Source: Mycolicibacterium tusciae JS617 (lineage in GTDB: Bacteria > Actinomycetota > Actinomycetes > Mycobacteriales > Mycobacteriaceae). From it: 64,000 nt of DNA. The notes under the pieces are model-generated. The model was not told where the DNA came from and searched no databases. It saw only the letters and a program-made list of their open reading frames with translations. Positions within the stretch are counted from its first letter, which is position 1. Every line of letters starts with the position of its first letter. The position numbers and the translations under genes are program-made. The DNA lies in NCBI RefSeq assembly GCF_000243415.2, contig NZ_KI912270.1:3286001-3350000 (forward strand), given 5' to 3'. Below are positions 44,689 through 51,799 of this stretch, piece after piece.

Positions 44689-45574
44689 CGGGGCGCGGAT
44701 CGCCCTCGGGCCGCAATCGCTGCTATGGCGCTGGGCGGGCGACATGCGCATCGCGTTCGAAGGCGGCACCGCGGGTCTGTTGCAGACCATGCATCCGGCC
44801 ATCGGGCAGGGGCTCATCGACCACTCCGACTTCTTCGACGATCCGGTCGATCGCGTATTTCGTTCGCTACCCGGGATTTTGGGAACGATCTACAACGGCG
44901 AACACGCCGAAGCGACCGGAGTGCGAGTTCGAGACTTCCACCGCGAAATCAAGGGCACGCTGTCCACGGGCGATCGCTACCACGCCCTGCACCCCGAGAC
45001 GTTCTGGTTCGCGCATGCCACCTTTCAGCGCATGGTCGACCGCCTCGCGATGCACTGGGACCGCCACCACCTGACCGACGAGCAGAACGAGCAGTTATAC
45101 GCCGAGGGCTGTGAGTGGTATCGGCGCTACGGCATGTCCGGGAGCGTGGTGCCGCCGAATCGGGCCGCATTCGAGCTCGAATTCGACCGCTACTGCCGGG
45201 AGGTTCTCGAGCCAAACGAGGCTTCGCAATACCTGATCGAGTTCATTGGGCGACGCGCGATTCCCGATATGAGCGCATCGCCGGACTATCCAACTCATCC
45301 GCGGCTGCGGCCGCTGACCAACGCGTTGCTTCCGACCTTGCCGGTGCGGATGGCGTTGGCGCCGCCGATGCGGTTGGTGATCTTCGGCGGGCTGCCCGCG
45401 TTCGTCCGCGATCGATTCGGCATCCCCTGGAGCCGGGGGGACGAACGGCGATATCGAGGTCTTCGGGCCAGCATTCGGGCGGGTTGGACCTATGTCCCGG
45501 CGTCACTGAAGTGGTATCCCGCCGCACGCAAGGGCTGGCTTCGCGAACAGGGACGCGTGCCCCGTAGCTTTTGA
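44663..45574 (+). CDS. MpaB/DUF2236-family oxygenase, second copy
   Basis: 303 residues of the same DUF2236 family but a shorter, divergent branch. LLWRWAGDMRIAFEGGTAGLLQ, MHPAIGQGLIDHSDFFDDP, FHREIKGTL and ALHPETFWFAHATFQRMVD carry the conserved His and Arg. It begins inside the 3' end of the first copy, so the two proteins are made together and may act on one substrate or as a pair. No signal peptide. Confidence 0.85.
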   Translation: MTSHSSPSDGARIALGPQSLLWRWAGDMRIAFEGGTAGLLQTMHPAIGQGLIDHSDFFDDPVDRVFRSLPGILGTIYNGEHAEATGVRVRDFHREIKGTLSTGDRYHALHPETFWFAHATFQRMVDRLAMHWDRHHLTDEQNEQLYAEGCEWYRRYGMSGSVVPPNRAAFELEFDRYCREVLEPNEASQYLIEFIGRRAIPDMSASPDYPTHPRLRPLTNALLPTLPVRMALAPPMRLVIFGGLPAFVRDRFGIPWSRGDERRYRGLRASIRAGWTYVPASLKWYPAARKGWLREQGRVPRSF

Positions 45575-45611
45575 GGTGCCAAGTTCTTCGATGATTTTTC
45601 TTCGCGGCGCG

Positions 45612-45639
45612 TGTCGATTTCAGTGGGTTGCCAATCGAC
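45612..45639 (+). promoter_or_regulatory. Candidate ECF42-type promoter of the YCII/DGPF gene
   Basis: TGTCGA at 45612-45617, an 18-base spacer, then CGAC at 45636-45639, 63 bases before the ATG. As I recall, promoters of ECF42 sigma factors carry TGTCGA at -35 and CGA/TC at -10, and DGPF genes are their usual targets. An ECF42-type sigma gene lies at 51800-53050. Confidence 0.4.
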
Positions 45640-45701
45640 GTAGAACACGAGGGGCACCTGAAGCAAAATGACGAGCCCTTCCCCACTAGAAGGAGACAAC
45701 A

Positions 45702-46172
45702 ATGTCGCGCTACATGCTGATCATGCGGTCCAGCGCCGAGGCCGAGGCGGCCATGGCGGAAGCCAACATCGACTTCGACCAGATCATCGAGGAGATGGGC
45801 CGCTTCAACGAGGAGCTCATCAAGGCCGGTGTGCTGCTCGCCGGTGAGGGCCTGACGGGACCCGAAGAGGGCTTCGTCGTCGATTTCAACTCCGACCCGC
45901 CCGTGGTTACCGACGGTCCCTATACCGAGGCCAAGGAGCTGTTCAACGGGTTCTGGATCCTGGACGTGTCCTCGAAGGAGGAGGCCAAGCAGTGGGCGCA
46001 GAAGATCCCGCTCGGCAAGGGCGTCAAGGTCGAGGTGCGCAGGGTGTCGGAGACCGAGGAGTTTCCGCAGGACAACCCGTGGGTTCAGAAAGAGATCCAG
46101 TGGAAGGCCGACCTGGCCGAGAAGATCGCGGTTCAGGCCCGCGCGGACGCCGACAAGTTCGCAAGCCGCTGA
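45702..46172 (+). CDS. YCII-related (DGPF-type) protein
   Basis: 156 residues starting MSRYMLIMRSSAEAEA, with the family core VTDGPYTEAKELFNGFW, in which DGPY is the DGPF-type motif, and a final AKQWAQKIPLGKGVKVEVR segment. Such proteins are genetically tied to ECF42-type sigma factors; their biochemical role is unknown. A strong Shine-Dalgarno AGAAGGAG precedes the ATG. The stop lies two bases before the left arm flanking the IS3-type element. Confidence 0.88.
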   Translation: MSRYMLIMRSSAEAEAAMAEANIDFDQIIEEMGRFNEELIKAGVLLAGEGLTGPEEGFVVDFNSDPPVVTDGPYTEAKELFNGFWILDVSSKEEAKQWAQKIPLGKGVKVEVRRVSETEEFPQDNPWVQKEIQWKADLAEKIAVQARADADKFASR

Positions 46173-46174
46173 GT

Positions 46175-46200
46175 GATTTCGGTGCGCCTGCGATCGCTGA
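46175..46200 (+). repeat. Left inverted arm next to the IS3-type element
   Basis: Starts GATTTCGGTGCGC and ends TCGCTGA, two bases after the stop of the YCII gene. Its inverted partner at 47703-47728 matches at 21 of 26 bases, including a perfect first 13. Confidence 0.65.
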
Positions 46201-46227
46201 CCCTCTTTGCCACGCTGGTTGTGAGTC

Positions 46228-46692
46228 ATGTTGACGACCAGAGTGGGGAGTTGGGTTGTGTCGATCAGTCCGGGGTTCACGGCTGCGGAGATTCATGATT
46301 TCGTCGTTGAGTATCACTTGCAGCCTTATGGCCAGAAGGAGGCCTGGCGTGCTGCTCAGGGGGTTTCTGTCCGCCAGTTGAGGCGCTGGGAAGCCACGGT
46401 GTTCGCCGGTGATCTCGACCGGGGCCTGATTCCGCGAGAGGGTAGTGGTATGACAGGTCCCCCTGGGAGACGAGCGGCGTTCGTTCAGGCGAAGACGGCA
46501 AAGCAGGAACGCGAGGCGGCCGAACTGGCTGGGTTGCGGGCGCGGGTCCGCGAGCTCGAGGCGACCAACGAGGCGTTGGGAAAAGCTATCGGGCTCTTGC
46601 ACGAATTGAACGTGCCAGGGCCCGACTCCACCCCGACGATCCGCAATCTCGACGATTCCTCGACGCCGAGAACGGACTCGTCGCCGAGCTGA
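46228..46692 (+). CDS. IS3-type OrfA (DNA-binding)
   Basis: 154 residues from ATG 46228; GTG 46258 is also possible. A helix-turn-helix (EAWRAAQGVSVRQLRRWEA) is followed by a leucine-zipper-like region (ELAGLRARVRELEATNEALG). The OrfB frame is one base back, and a slippery GGGAAAA at 46578-46584 could fuse the two by -1 frameshifting as in other IS3 elements. Without the shift, OrfA continues to 46692. Confidence 0.82.
   Translation: MLTTRVGSWVVSISPGFTAAEIHDFVVEYHLQPYGQKEAWRAAQGVSVRQLRRWEATVFAGDLDRGLIPREGSGMTGPPGRRAAFVQAKTAKQEREAAELAGLRARVRELEATNEALGKAIGLLHELNVPGPDSTPTIRNLDDSSTPRTDSSPS
46578..46584 (+). promoter_or_regulatory. Candidate -1 frameshift site G GGA AAA
   Basis: In the OrfA frame the codons are GGA AAA preceded by G, which fits the X XXY YYZ rule. 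After slipping, translation continues in the OrfB frame without a stop through the catalytic domain. A stimulatory stem-loop was not identified. Confidence 0.5.
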
Positions 46693-46727
46693 CCGCGGCG
46701 ACCGGTTCGCAACGGCAAGCGCTGGCG

Positions 46728-47693
46728 ATGATCGATCTGTCGCGCTCGAGCTGGCACTACCGATCGCACCCGCGCCCGCGCGTGGCCGACCCGGTGCCGC
46801 ACAAGGATCGGGCCTACCCCTCGCGTATCGGCGTCTCCGACCGTGCGGCGATCGCCGAACATATCCTCGCCGGCTGGCTGACGGGGATGTCGGTGGATCA
46901 GTCCTTCGCCGAGATGTGGGATGCCGGTGTGGTGTTGGCGTCGCGGCGGTCGTGGTGGCGCATCGCGGCCGCGATCGAGGATCAAAGTGCGCGGCCGGTC
47001 GCGCCGACCCGTTCGAATAACAAGGCGCCACGGTCGGCGCCGGTGCTCAAAGCGACCGGACCGCAACAGATCTGGAGTTGGGATATCACCGACTTGCGGA
47101 GCCCGTGGCGTGGTGTGGCGTTCAAGGCGTACTCGATCATCGACATCTACTCCCGCAAGATCGTGGGCTGGCGGGTCGAGGAACGCGAGTGCGACGACAT
47201 GGCCGTGGAGATGTTCGAGACCGCGTTCACCGAACACGGACCACCCTTGGTGGTGCACGCCGATTCCGGGCCGGCGATGCGCTCCACCGTGCTCAAGGAC
47301 CTCCTCGCCGATCTCGGAATCGGCCGGACCCACAACCGGCCCCACGTCAGCAACGACAACCCGTACTCCGAATCGGAGTTCCGCACGATGAAGTACCGAC
47401 CGAACTACCCGGGCGTCTTCGACGATCTCGACGCCGCCCGCGCCTGGGTGAGCGCCTACGTGCCTTGGTACAACCAGCACCACCGCCACAGCGGCATCGC
47501 GCTGTTCACTCCGGACGAGGTTCACAGCGGAACGTGGACGCGGCAATGGGATCGCCGCGACCACGCCCTACAGGCCTACTACGACGCCCACCCCGAACGC
47601 TTCCGCAACCGTCCACACACCAACAGTCCCAGCCCCGTCGTCGGCATCAACCTCCCCGCCGAAACCGACCCCAACCGACTCCACGCAGCTTGA
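46728..47693 (+). CDS. IS3-type OrfB transposase (DDE)
   Basis: 321 residues from the first in-frame ATG, although the coding frame is open from at least 46581 and is probably entered by frameshift. Catalytic residues: D119 (WSWDITDL), D179 (VHADSGPAM), E215 (NDNPYSESEFRTM). The end YVPWYNQHHRHSGIALFTP is typical of IS3 integrase-like domains. Intact. Confidence 0.92.
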   Translation: MIDLSRSSWHYRSHPRPRVADPVPHKDRAYPSRIGVSDRAAIAEHILAGWLTGMSVDQSFAEMWDAGVVLASRRSWWRIAAAIEDQSARPVAPTRSNNKAPRSAPVLKATGPQQIWSWDITDLRSPWRGVAFKAYSIIDIYSRKIVGWRVEERECDDMAVEMFETAFTEHGPPLVVHADSGPAMRSTVLKDLLADLGIGRTHNRPHVSNDNPYSESEFRTMKYRPNYPGVFDDLDAARAWVSAYVPWYNQHHRHSGIALFTPDEVHSGTWTRQWDRRDHALQAYYDAHPERFRNRPHTNSPSPVVGINLPAETDPNRLHAA

Positions 47694-47702
47694 CAACGCC
47701 CG

Positions 47703-47728
47703 TGATCGAACGTACGCGCACCGAAATC
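47703..47728 (-). repeat. Right inverted arm, five bases from the DUF3253 stop
   Basis: On the minus strand it starts GATTTCGGTGCGC, five bases after the TGA of the DUF3253 gene. It pairs with 46175-46200; joined without the insertion they would form a palindrome between two convergent genes. Confidence 0.65.
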
Positions 47729-47733
47729 GCCGC

Positions 47734-47979
47734 TCAGATGGCGCGGATCCTGATGGGTCCGCGCCACTGCGCGTCCGGGTCGAGCACCTCGCCATGCTGC
47801 ATGATCTCCACTTCGCCGGCTCTCGCGAGGTCTCGCGAGATGTGGCGGGCCTGCTCCATCAGGTCACGCCACTGATCACCGCCGACCGCGCGTGCGGCGT
47901 CCGACGGGCAGATGGTTTTGGCAGGCGCCCGCTCGTGGGCCAGCGCCAGGATCGCCTCGCGTAGTTGCGTCTCACTCAC
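47734..47979 (-). CDS. DUF3253-family protein
   Basis: 81 residues from GTG 47979. REAILALAHERAPAKTICPSDAAR is a winged-helix-like core typical of DUF3253, followed by EVEIMQHGEVLDP and a basic C-terminus. Function unknown, possibly nucleic-acid binding. Divergent from fadD8 across 66 bases and convergent toward the YCII gene, with the IS3 element lying between their ends. Confidence 0.8.
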   Translation of the reverse strand: MSETQLREAILALAHERAPAKTICPSDAARAVGGDQWRDLMEQARHISRDLARAGEVEIMQHGEVLDPDAQWRGPIRIRAI

Positions 47980-48021
47980 TGATCGGGAGAAGCCCGTTTA
48001 CCCGGGCCTTGAAACCGTTTC

Positions 48022-48039
48022 TGTAACACGTTCTAATCT
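48022..48039 (+). promoter_or_regulatory. KstR-like box overlapping a leaderless fadD8 promoter
   Basis: TGTAACACGTTCTA at 48022-48035 fits the published KstR consensus TNNAACNNGTTNNA at every defined base. It overlaps TAATCT (48034-48039), a TANNNT -10 box placed six bases before the ATG at 48046. A bound repressor would cover the -10 box. Regulation by KstR (sterol regulon) is inference. Confidence 0.6.
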
Positions 48040-48045
48040 GATGGC

Positions 48046-49656
48046 ATGAGCGACTCCCTGCTGCGTCACCCCATCCACTCCGGGCACCTCACGGTCGGCG
48101 CGCTGAAGCGCAATAAGGACAAACCGGTCCTGTTCCTCGGCGACACCACGATGACCGGCGGCGAGCTGGCCGAGCGCATCAGCCAGTACATCCAGGCCTT
48201 CGAGGCGCTGGGGGCGGGCACGGGAGTCGTCAGCGGGCTGCTGGCCCTCAACCGGCCCGAGGTGCTGATGATCCTCGGCGCCGGCCAGACGCAGGGCTAT
48301 CGGCGCCTGTCACTACACCCTCTCGGCTCGCTGGACGACCACGCATACGTCCTCAACGACGCCGGCGTCACGTCACTCACCATCGATCCGAACCCGATGT
48401 TCGTCGAACGGGCCAGGGGACTGCTGGAGAAGGTCCCCGGCCTCAAGCAGATCCTGACGATCGGGCCGGTGCCCGAGGAACTGGCTGACAGCGACGTCAC
48501 AGCGGTAGACCTGACCGCCGAGGCCGCGAAGTACTCGCCAAAGCCGTTGGTCGCCGCTGATCTGCCGCCAGACCATATCGGTGGCATGGCCTACACCGGC
48601 GGCACGACCGGCAAACCCAAGGGCGTGATCGGCACCGCTCAGTCGATCACCACGATGACGACTATTCAGCTCGCAGAGTGGGAATGGCCCGAGCGCCCCA
48701 AGTTCCTGATGTGTACCCCGCTGTCGCATGCGGGTGCGGCGTTCTTCGTGCCGACGATCATCAAGGGCGGCGAGCTGGTAGTGCTCACCAAGTTCGATCC
48801 AGCCGAGGTGCTGAAAACCATTGAGGAGCAGAAGATCACGGCGACCATGCTGGTGCCGTCCATGATCTACGCGCTGATGGACCACCCGGATTCGCAGACC
48901 CGCGACCTGTCGTCGCTGGAAACGGTGTACTACGGCGCCTCGGCGATGAACCCGGTGCGCCTGAAGGAGGCGATCCGACGGTTCGGCCCGATCTTCGCGC
49001 AGTACTACGGCCAGTCCGAAGCCCCGATGGTGATCACTTACCTGCCCAAGGGTGATCACGACGACAAGCGGCTCACGTCGTGCGGTCGGCCCACCGTTTT
49101 TGCGCGGACTGCACTGCTCGATGCCGACGGAAATGAGGTGCCTCAGGGCGAAGTCGGCGAGATCTGCGTATCGGGACCGCTGGTGTCCGGCGGGTATTGG
49201 AACAAGCCGGAGGCGACGGCCGAGACTTTTCGAGACGGCTGGATGCACACCGGCGACCTGGCCCGTGAGGACGAGGACGGCTTCTGGTACATCGTGGATC
49301 GCACCAAGGACATGATCGTCACCGGCGGCTTCAACGTGTTCCCCCGCGAAGTGGAAGACGTTGTCGCAGAGCACCCCTCGGTCGCCCAGGTCTGTGTGAT
49401 CGGGACGCCGGACGAGAAGTGGGGCGAGGCGGTGACCGCCGTGGTCGTGCTGCGGCCCGACGCAGCCTCCGACGAGGCGGCGATCGCGACGATGACCGCC
49501 GAGATCCAGTCCGCGGTCAAGGAACGCAAGGGCTCGGTGCAGTCGCCCAAACAGGTCATCATCGTCGAGTCGGTGCCGGTGACCGCGCTGGGCAAGCCCG
49601 ACAAGAAGGCGGTGCGCGCACAGTTCTGGGAAGGTGCCGACCGCGCCATCGGCTGA
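48046..49656 (+). CDS. fadD8: Acyl-CoA ligase FadD8
   Basis: 536 residues, close over its whole length to M. tuberculosis FadD8 (Rv0551c) as I recall it: it begins SDSLLRHPIHSGHLTVGAL and has LNRPEVLMILGAGQTQGYRR. The ATP motif is TGGTTGKPKGV, then YYGQSEAPMV, the hinge TGDLAREDEDGFWYIVDRTKD, and the catalytic Lys region LGKPDKKAVR. It makes an acyl-CoA thioester; the natural acid is unknown, and the KstR-like box hints at sterol degradation. The next gene starts three bases after its stop. Confidence 0.94.
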   Translation: MSDSLLRHPIHSGHLTVGALKRNKDKPVLFLGDTTMTGGELAERISQYIQAFEALGAGTGVVSGLLALNRPEVLMILGAGQTQGYRRLSLHPLGSLDDHAYVLNDAGVTSLTIDPNPMFVERARGLLEKVPGLKQILTIGPVPEELADSDVTAVDLTAEAAKYSPKPLVAADLPPDHIGGMAYTGGTTGKPKGVIGTAQSITTMTTIQLAEWEWPERPKFLMCTPLSHAGAAFFVPTIIKGGELVVLTKFDPAEVLKTIEEQKITATMLVPSMIYALMDHPDSQTRDLSSLETVYYGASAMNPVRLKEAIRRFGPIFAQYYGQSEAPMVITYLPKGDHDDKRLTSCGRPTVFARTALLDADGNEVPQGEVGEICVSGPLVSGGYWNKPEATAETFRDGWMHTGDLAREDEDGFWYIVDRTKDMIVTGGFNVFPREVEDVVAEHPSVAQVCVIGTPDEKWGEAVTAVVVLRPDAASDEAAIATMTAEIQSAVKERKGSVQSPKQVIIVESVPVTALGKPDKKAVRAQFWEGADRAIG

Positions 49657-49659
49657 GCC

Positions 49660-50922
49660 GTGCCGGGTCACGGCTGGGTGCGGGGCGATCACCTCGGCAT
49701 CGACATGCCCGCGGACGTGGGCGCGCTGGGTGACGGTGGTGCGCGCTTCCTCACCGACGCGTTCCGGGCCACCGGGGCGCTGAAGGCCGACGCCACAGTG
49801 CGCGCTATCACCGACCTTCGCGAGTTCCGCGGGGGCAGCACCGGGCGCAAGGCACTTCTGGCCGTCGAATACGACCGCGGCGACCTACCGGCCGACCTCT
49901 TCGTCAAATTCTCCCGCGATTTCGACGACGCGGGCCGCGACGGCGGGCGCACGCAGATGGAGTTCGAGGTTCGCTTCGCGCTGCTGTCCCAGACGCCGGG
50001 CTTCCCGATCGCGGTGCCGAGATGCCTGTTCGCCGACTATCACCGACCGTCGGGCACCGGACTGCTGATCACCGATCGAATCCCCTACGGGGACAGCGGT
50101 ATCGAGCCGCACTATGCCAAGTGTATGGATTATCAGATGCCCGACCCCGTCGGCCATTACCGGGCCCTTCTCGGCGCTCTCGGCCGGCTCGCGGGCACCC
50201 ACAAGGCCGGCGGGCTACCCACGGAACTCGTCGACCACTTCCCTGTGGACATGGAGCGGCTTTCGGTCGGAGACCGGGTCCCGTACACAGCCGATCAGCT
50301 ACAGCGCCGTGTCGACAGGCTCGCCGAGTTCGCGGTCGCCCAGCCCGGACTCTTGCCCGCCAACGTTCGCGCGCCGGAGTTTCTGGGCCGACTGAGGTAC
50401 GAGGTGGCGCGGTTCCCACAGCATGAGAAGGCCATTTGGCGTTTGCTCGCAGAGCATTCCGACTATGTGGCGCTGTGCCATTGGAACGCCAACGTAGACA
50501 ACGCGTGGTTCTGGGACGGCGGTGGCGGCCTCGAATGCGGGCTGATGGACTGGGGCTGCGTCGGCCAGATGAACGTAGCCATGGCGATCTGGGGCGCGAT
50601 GTGCAGCGCCGAGACCTCGATGTGGGACGAGCACCTGGACGGACTTTTGGAGGTGTTCACTACCGAGTTCAGCGCGGCGGGTGGTCCTGCGCTCGCCTCG
50701 GTCACGATCAAGCAGCATTTGATGCTCTACGTCGCGGTCATGGGATTGGCCTGGTTGCTCGACGTGCCGTCCTATCTACTGCGACTGCTACCGGAACTGG
50801 TGGCCGACCGGTTCGACGCGCGAATCGCCGGCAACGAGCAGGCCCGTAGCCGTCTGTTGATGATGACGAATTTCTTGAATCTCTGGGAGACAGCCGATTT
50901 CGTCGACGCACTAGACCACTAG
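49660..50922 (+). CDS. APH/CHK-type phosphotransferase-fold protein, catalytic Asp replaced
   Basis: 420 residues with an aminoglycoside-phosphotransferase/choline-kinase-like layout: LFVKFSR supplies a candidate ATP Lys (K83), GLLITDRIPYG the hinge region, and the loop around 274 reads CHWNANVDNAWF. In kinases of this fold this loop is HxDxxxxN; here the Asp position is Asn276, while H274, N281 and the metal Asp (GLMDWG, D297) remain. It may be a weak or pseudo-kinase, or the family may use another acid. It follows fadD8 by three bases and shares CTAG with the next gene's stop. Confidence 0.8.
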   Translation: MPGHGWVRGDHLGIDMPADVGALGDGGARFLTDAFRATGALKADATVRAITDLREFRGGSTGRKALLAVEYDRGDLPADLFVKFSRDFDDAGRDGGRTQMEFEVRFALLSQTPGFPIAVPRCLFADYHRPSGTGLLITDRIPYGDSGIEPHYAKCMDYQMPDPVGHYRALLGALGRLAGTHKAGGLPTELVDHFPVDMERLSVGDRVPYTADQLQRRVDRLAEFAVAQPGLLPANVRAPEFLGRLRYEVARFPQHEKAIWRLLAEHSDYVALCHWNANVDNAWFWDGGGGLECGLMDWGCVGQMNVAMAIWGAMCSAETSMWDEHLDGLLEVFTTEFSAAGGPALASVTIKQHLMLYVAVMGLAWLLDVPSYLLRLLPELVADRFDARIAGNEQARSRLLMMTNFLNLWETADFVDALDH

Positions 50923-51515
50923 ACCACTAGGTCGGCCTTGTGCCGGACACGCTCGATCCGTTCGGCGTTCGGATCGTCGACGGCACGCACCCAAGCCTGC
51001 GCCTGCTCGAGCGATTTGCCGAACTCGACATGGCGTGCGATGAGCCGTCGTCGCCGCTCCTCGGGTGCAAGGTCGACGAACCACACCTCGTCCAACGTGC
51101 TCCGCACGTCAGGCCACGGATGGTCGTCGTCCAACAGATAATTTCCCTCGGTGATGATGAGCCGCGCCGACGGTGCGACCCATATGCTGCCCGCCACCGG
51201 CTGCTCGATATCGCGGTCGAACGCCGGGGCATAGACGGTCTCGGTGTCCTGAGCCCTAATACGTTGCAGCAGAGCGAGGTACCCGTAGGCATCGAATGTG
51301 TCGATCGCACCCTTACGGTCGAGCCGTCCCAACCGCTGCAGCTGCACGTCTGCGAGGTGGAAGCCGTCCATGGGAAGGTGCACGGCGTCTTCAACTGTTG
51401 ACGCGATCCGCGATGCCATCGCCGTCTTGCCCGCGCCGGGCGAGCCGGTGATGCCGAGGATGACACGGCGATCCCGGGCGAGCAGAGCCGCCAGACGGCT
51501 AGCCCAGGAATTCAT
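50919..51515 (-). CDS. P-loop nucleoside/pantothenate kinase-like protein
   Basis: 198 residues from ATG 51515. Walker A GITGSPGAGKT at about 23-33, PMDGFHLAD (substrate-loop Asp), IITEGNYLL and a lid region RRRRLIARHVEFGK fit the uridine-kinase/PanK superfamily. Substrate unknown. It overlaps the small upstream gene by 17 bases. A longer open frame exists upstream of 51515 but looks antisense to the sigma-factor region. Confidence 0.83.
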   Translation of the reverse strand: MNSWASRLAALLARDRRVILGITGSPGAGKTAMASRIASTVEDAVHLPMDGFHLADVQLQRLGRLDRKGAIDTFDAYGYLALLQRIRAQDTETVYAPAFDRDIEQPVAGSIWVAPSARLIITEGNYLLDDDHPWPDVRSTLDEVWFVDLAPEERRRRLIARHVEFGKSLEQAQAWVRAVDDPNAERIERVRHKADLVV

Positions 51516-51708
51516 CGATCTCGGCGGCCAGCCGAGTGATGCGCTCTTGTTCGGTGGGGATGCCACGGCTGTCGTCGGCGGCGCGCTGCCATCCCAGCCG
51601 CCACATCCGCGCGACGACGCGATCGCCGATGCTCGCATATGGATTCGCGATCGTCTCCGGGTAGGCCTTGCGGCCATCCCGGTACGCGGTCACGAGCCGG
51701 TGCGTCAT
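51499..51708 (-). CDS. Small hypothetical protein upstream of the kinase
   Basis: 69 residues (MTHRLVTAYRDGRKAYPETI at the start) with a good Shine-Dalgarno AGGAAAG before ATG 51708. It is basic and Trp-containing (RMWRLGWQRA), with no recognised family. Its 3' end overlaps the kinase start, so they are probably co-translated. Its promoter lies close to that of the divergent sigma-factor gene. Confidence 0.6.
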   Translation of the reverse strand: MTHRLVTAYRDGRKAYPETIANPYASIGDRVVARMWRLGWQRAADDSRGIPTEQERITRLAAEIDEFLG

Positions 51709-51799
51709 CACCGTCAACTTTCCTGCGCGAGCAGCCGCAAAGGGGCCCATTTCGTCGGCGTGTCGCGGACTTTTGCGAGTGCTCGGCAGAATGGGGAAC

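Larger units (their letters stand above)
46201..47702. mobile_element. IS3-type insertion sequence
   Basis: About 1.5 kb with orfA and orfB in the order and frames of IS3 elements. Likely terminal repeats lie near TTGCCACGCTG (46207-46217) and, inverted, near 47677-47696 (minus strand TTGTCAAGCTGCG then GGAGTC). Both reading frames look intact. It sits between two inverted arms that touch the stops of convergent genes. Exact ends are estimates. Confidence 0.78.

Noticed and set aside
45573..45659. Inverted repeat AGGTGCC ... GGCACCT around the DGPF promoter
   Set aside because: The arms are only 7 bases and about 70 bases apart, which is expected by chance in GC-rich DNA.
46485..47564. Long minus-strand frame across the IS3 transposase genes
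   Set aside because: Antisense to OrfA/OrfB, with no recognised motif and composition of a GC-rich shadow.
51516..51677. N-terminal extension of the P-loop kinase
   Set aside because: Arg/Ser/Pro-rich and antisense-like, overlapping a small gene with a good Shine-Dalgarno sequence; the kinase fold starts at MNSWASRL.
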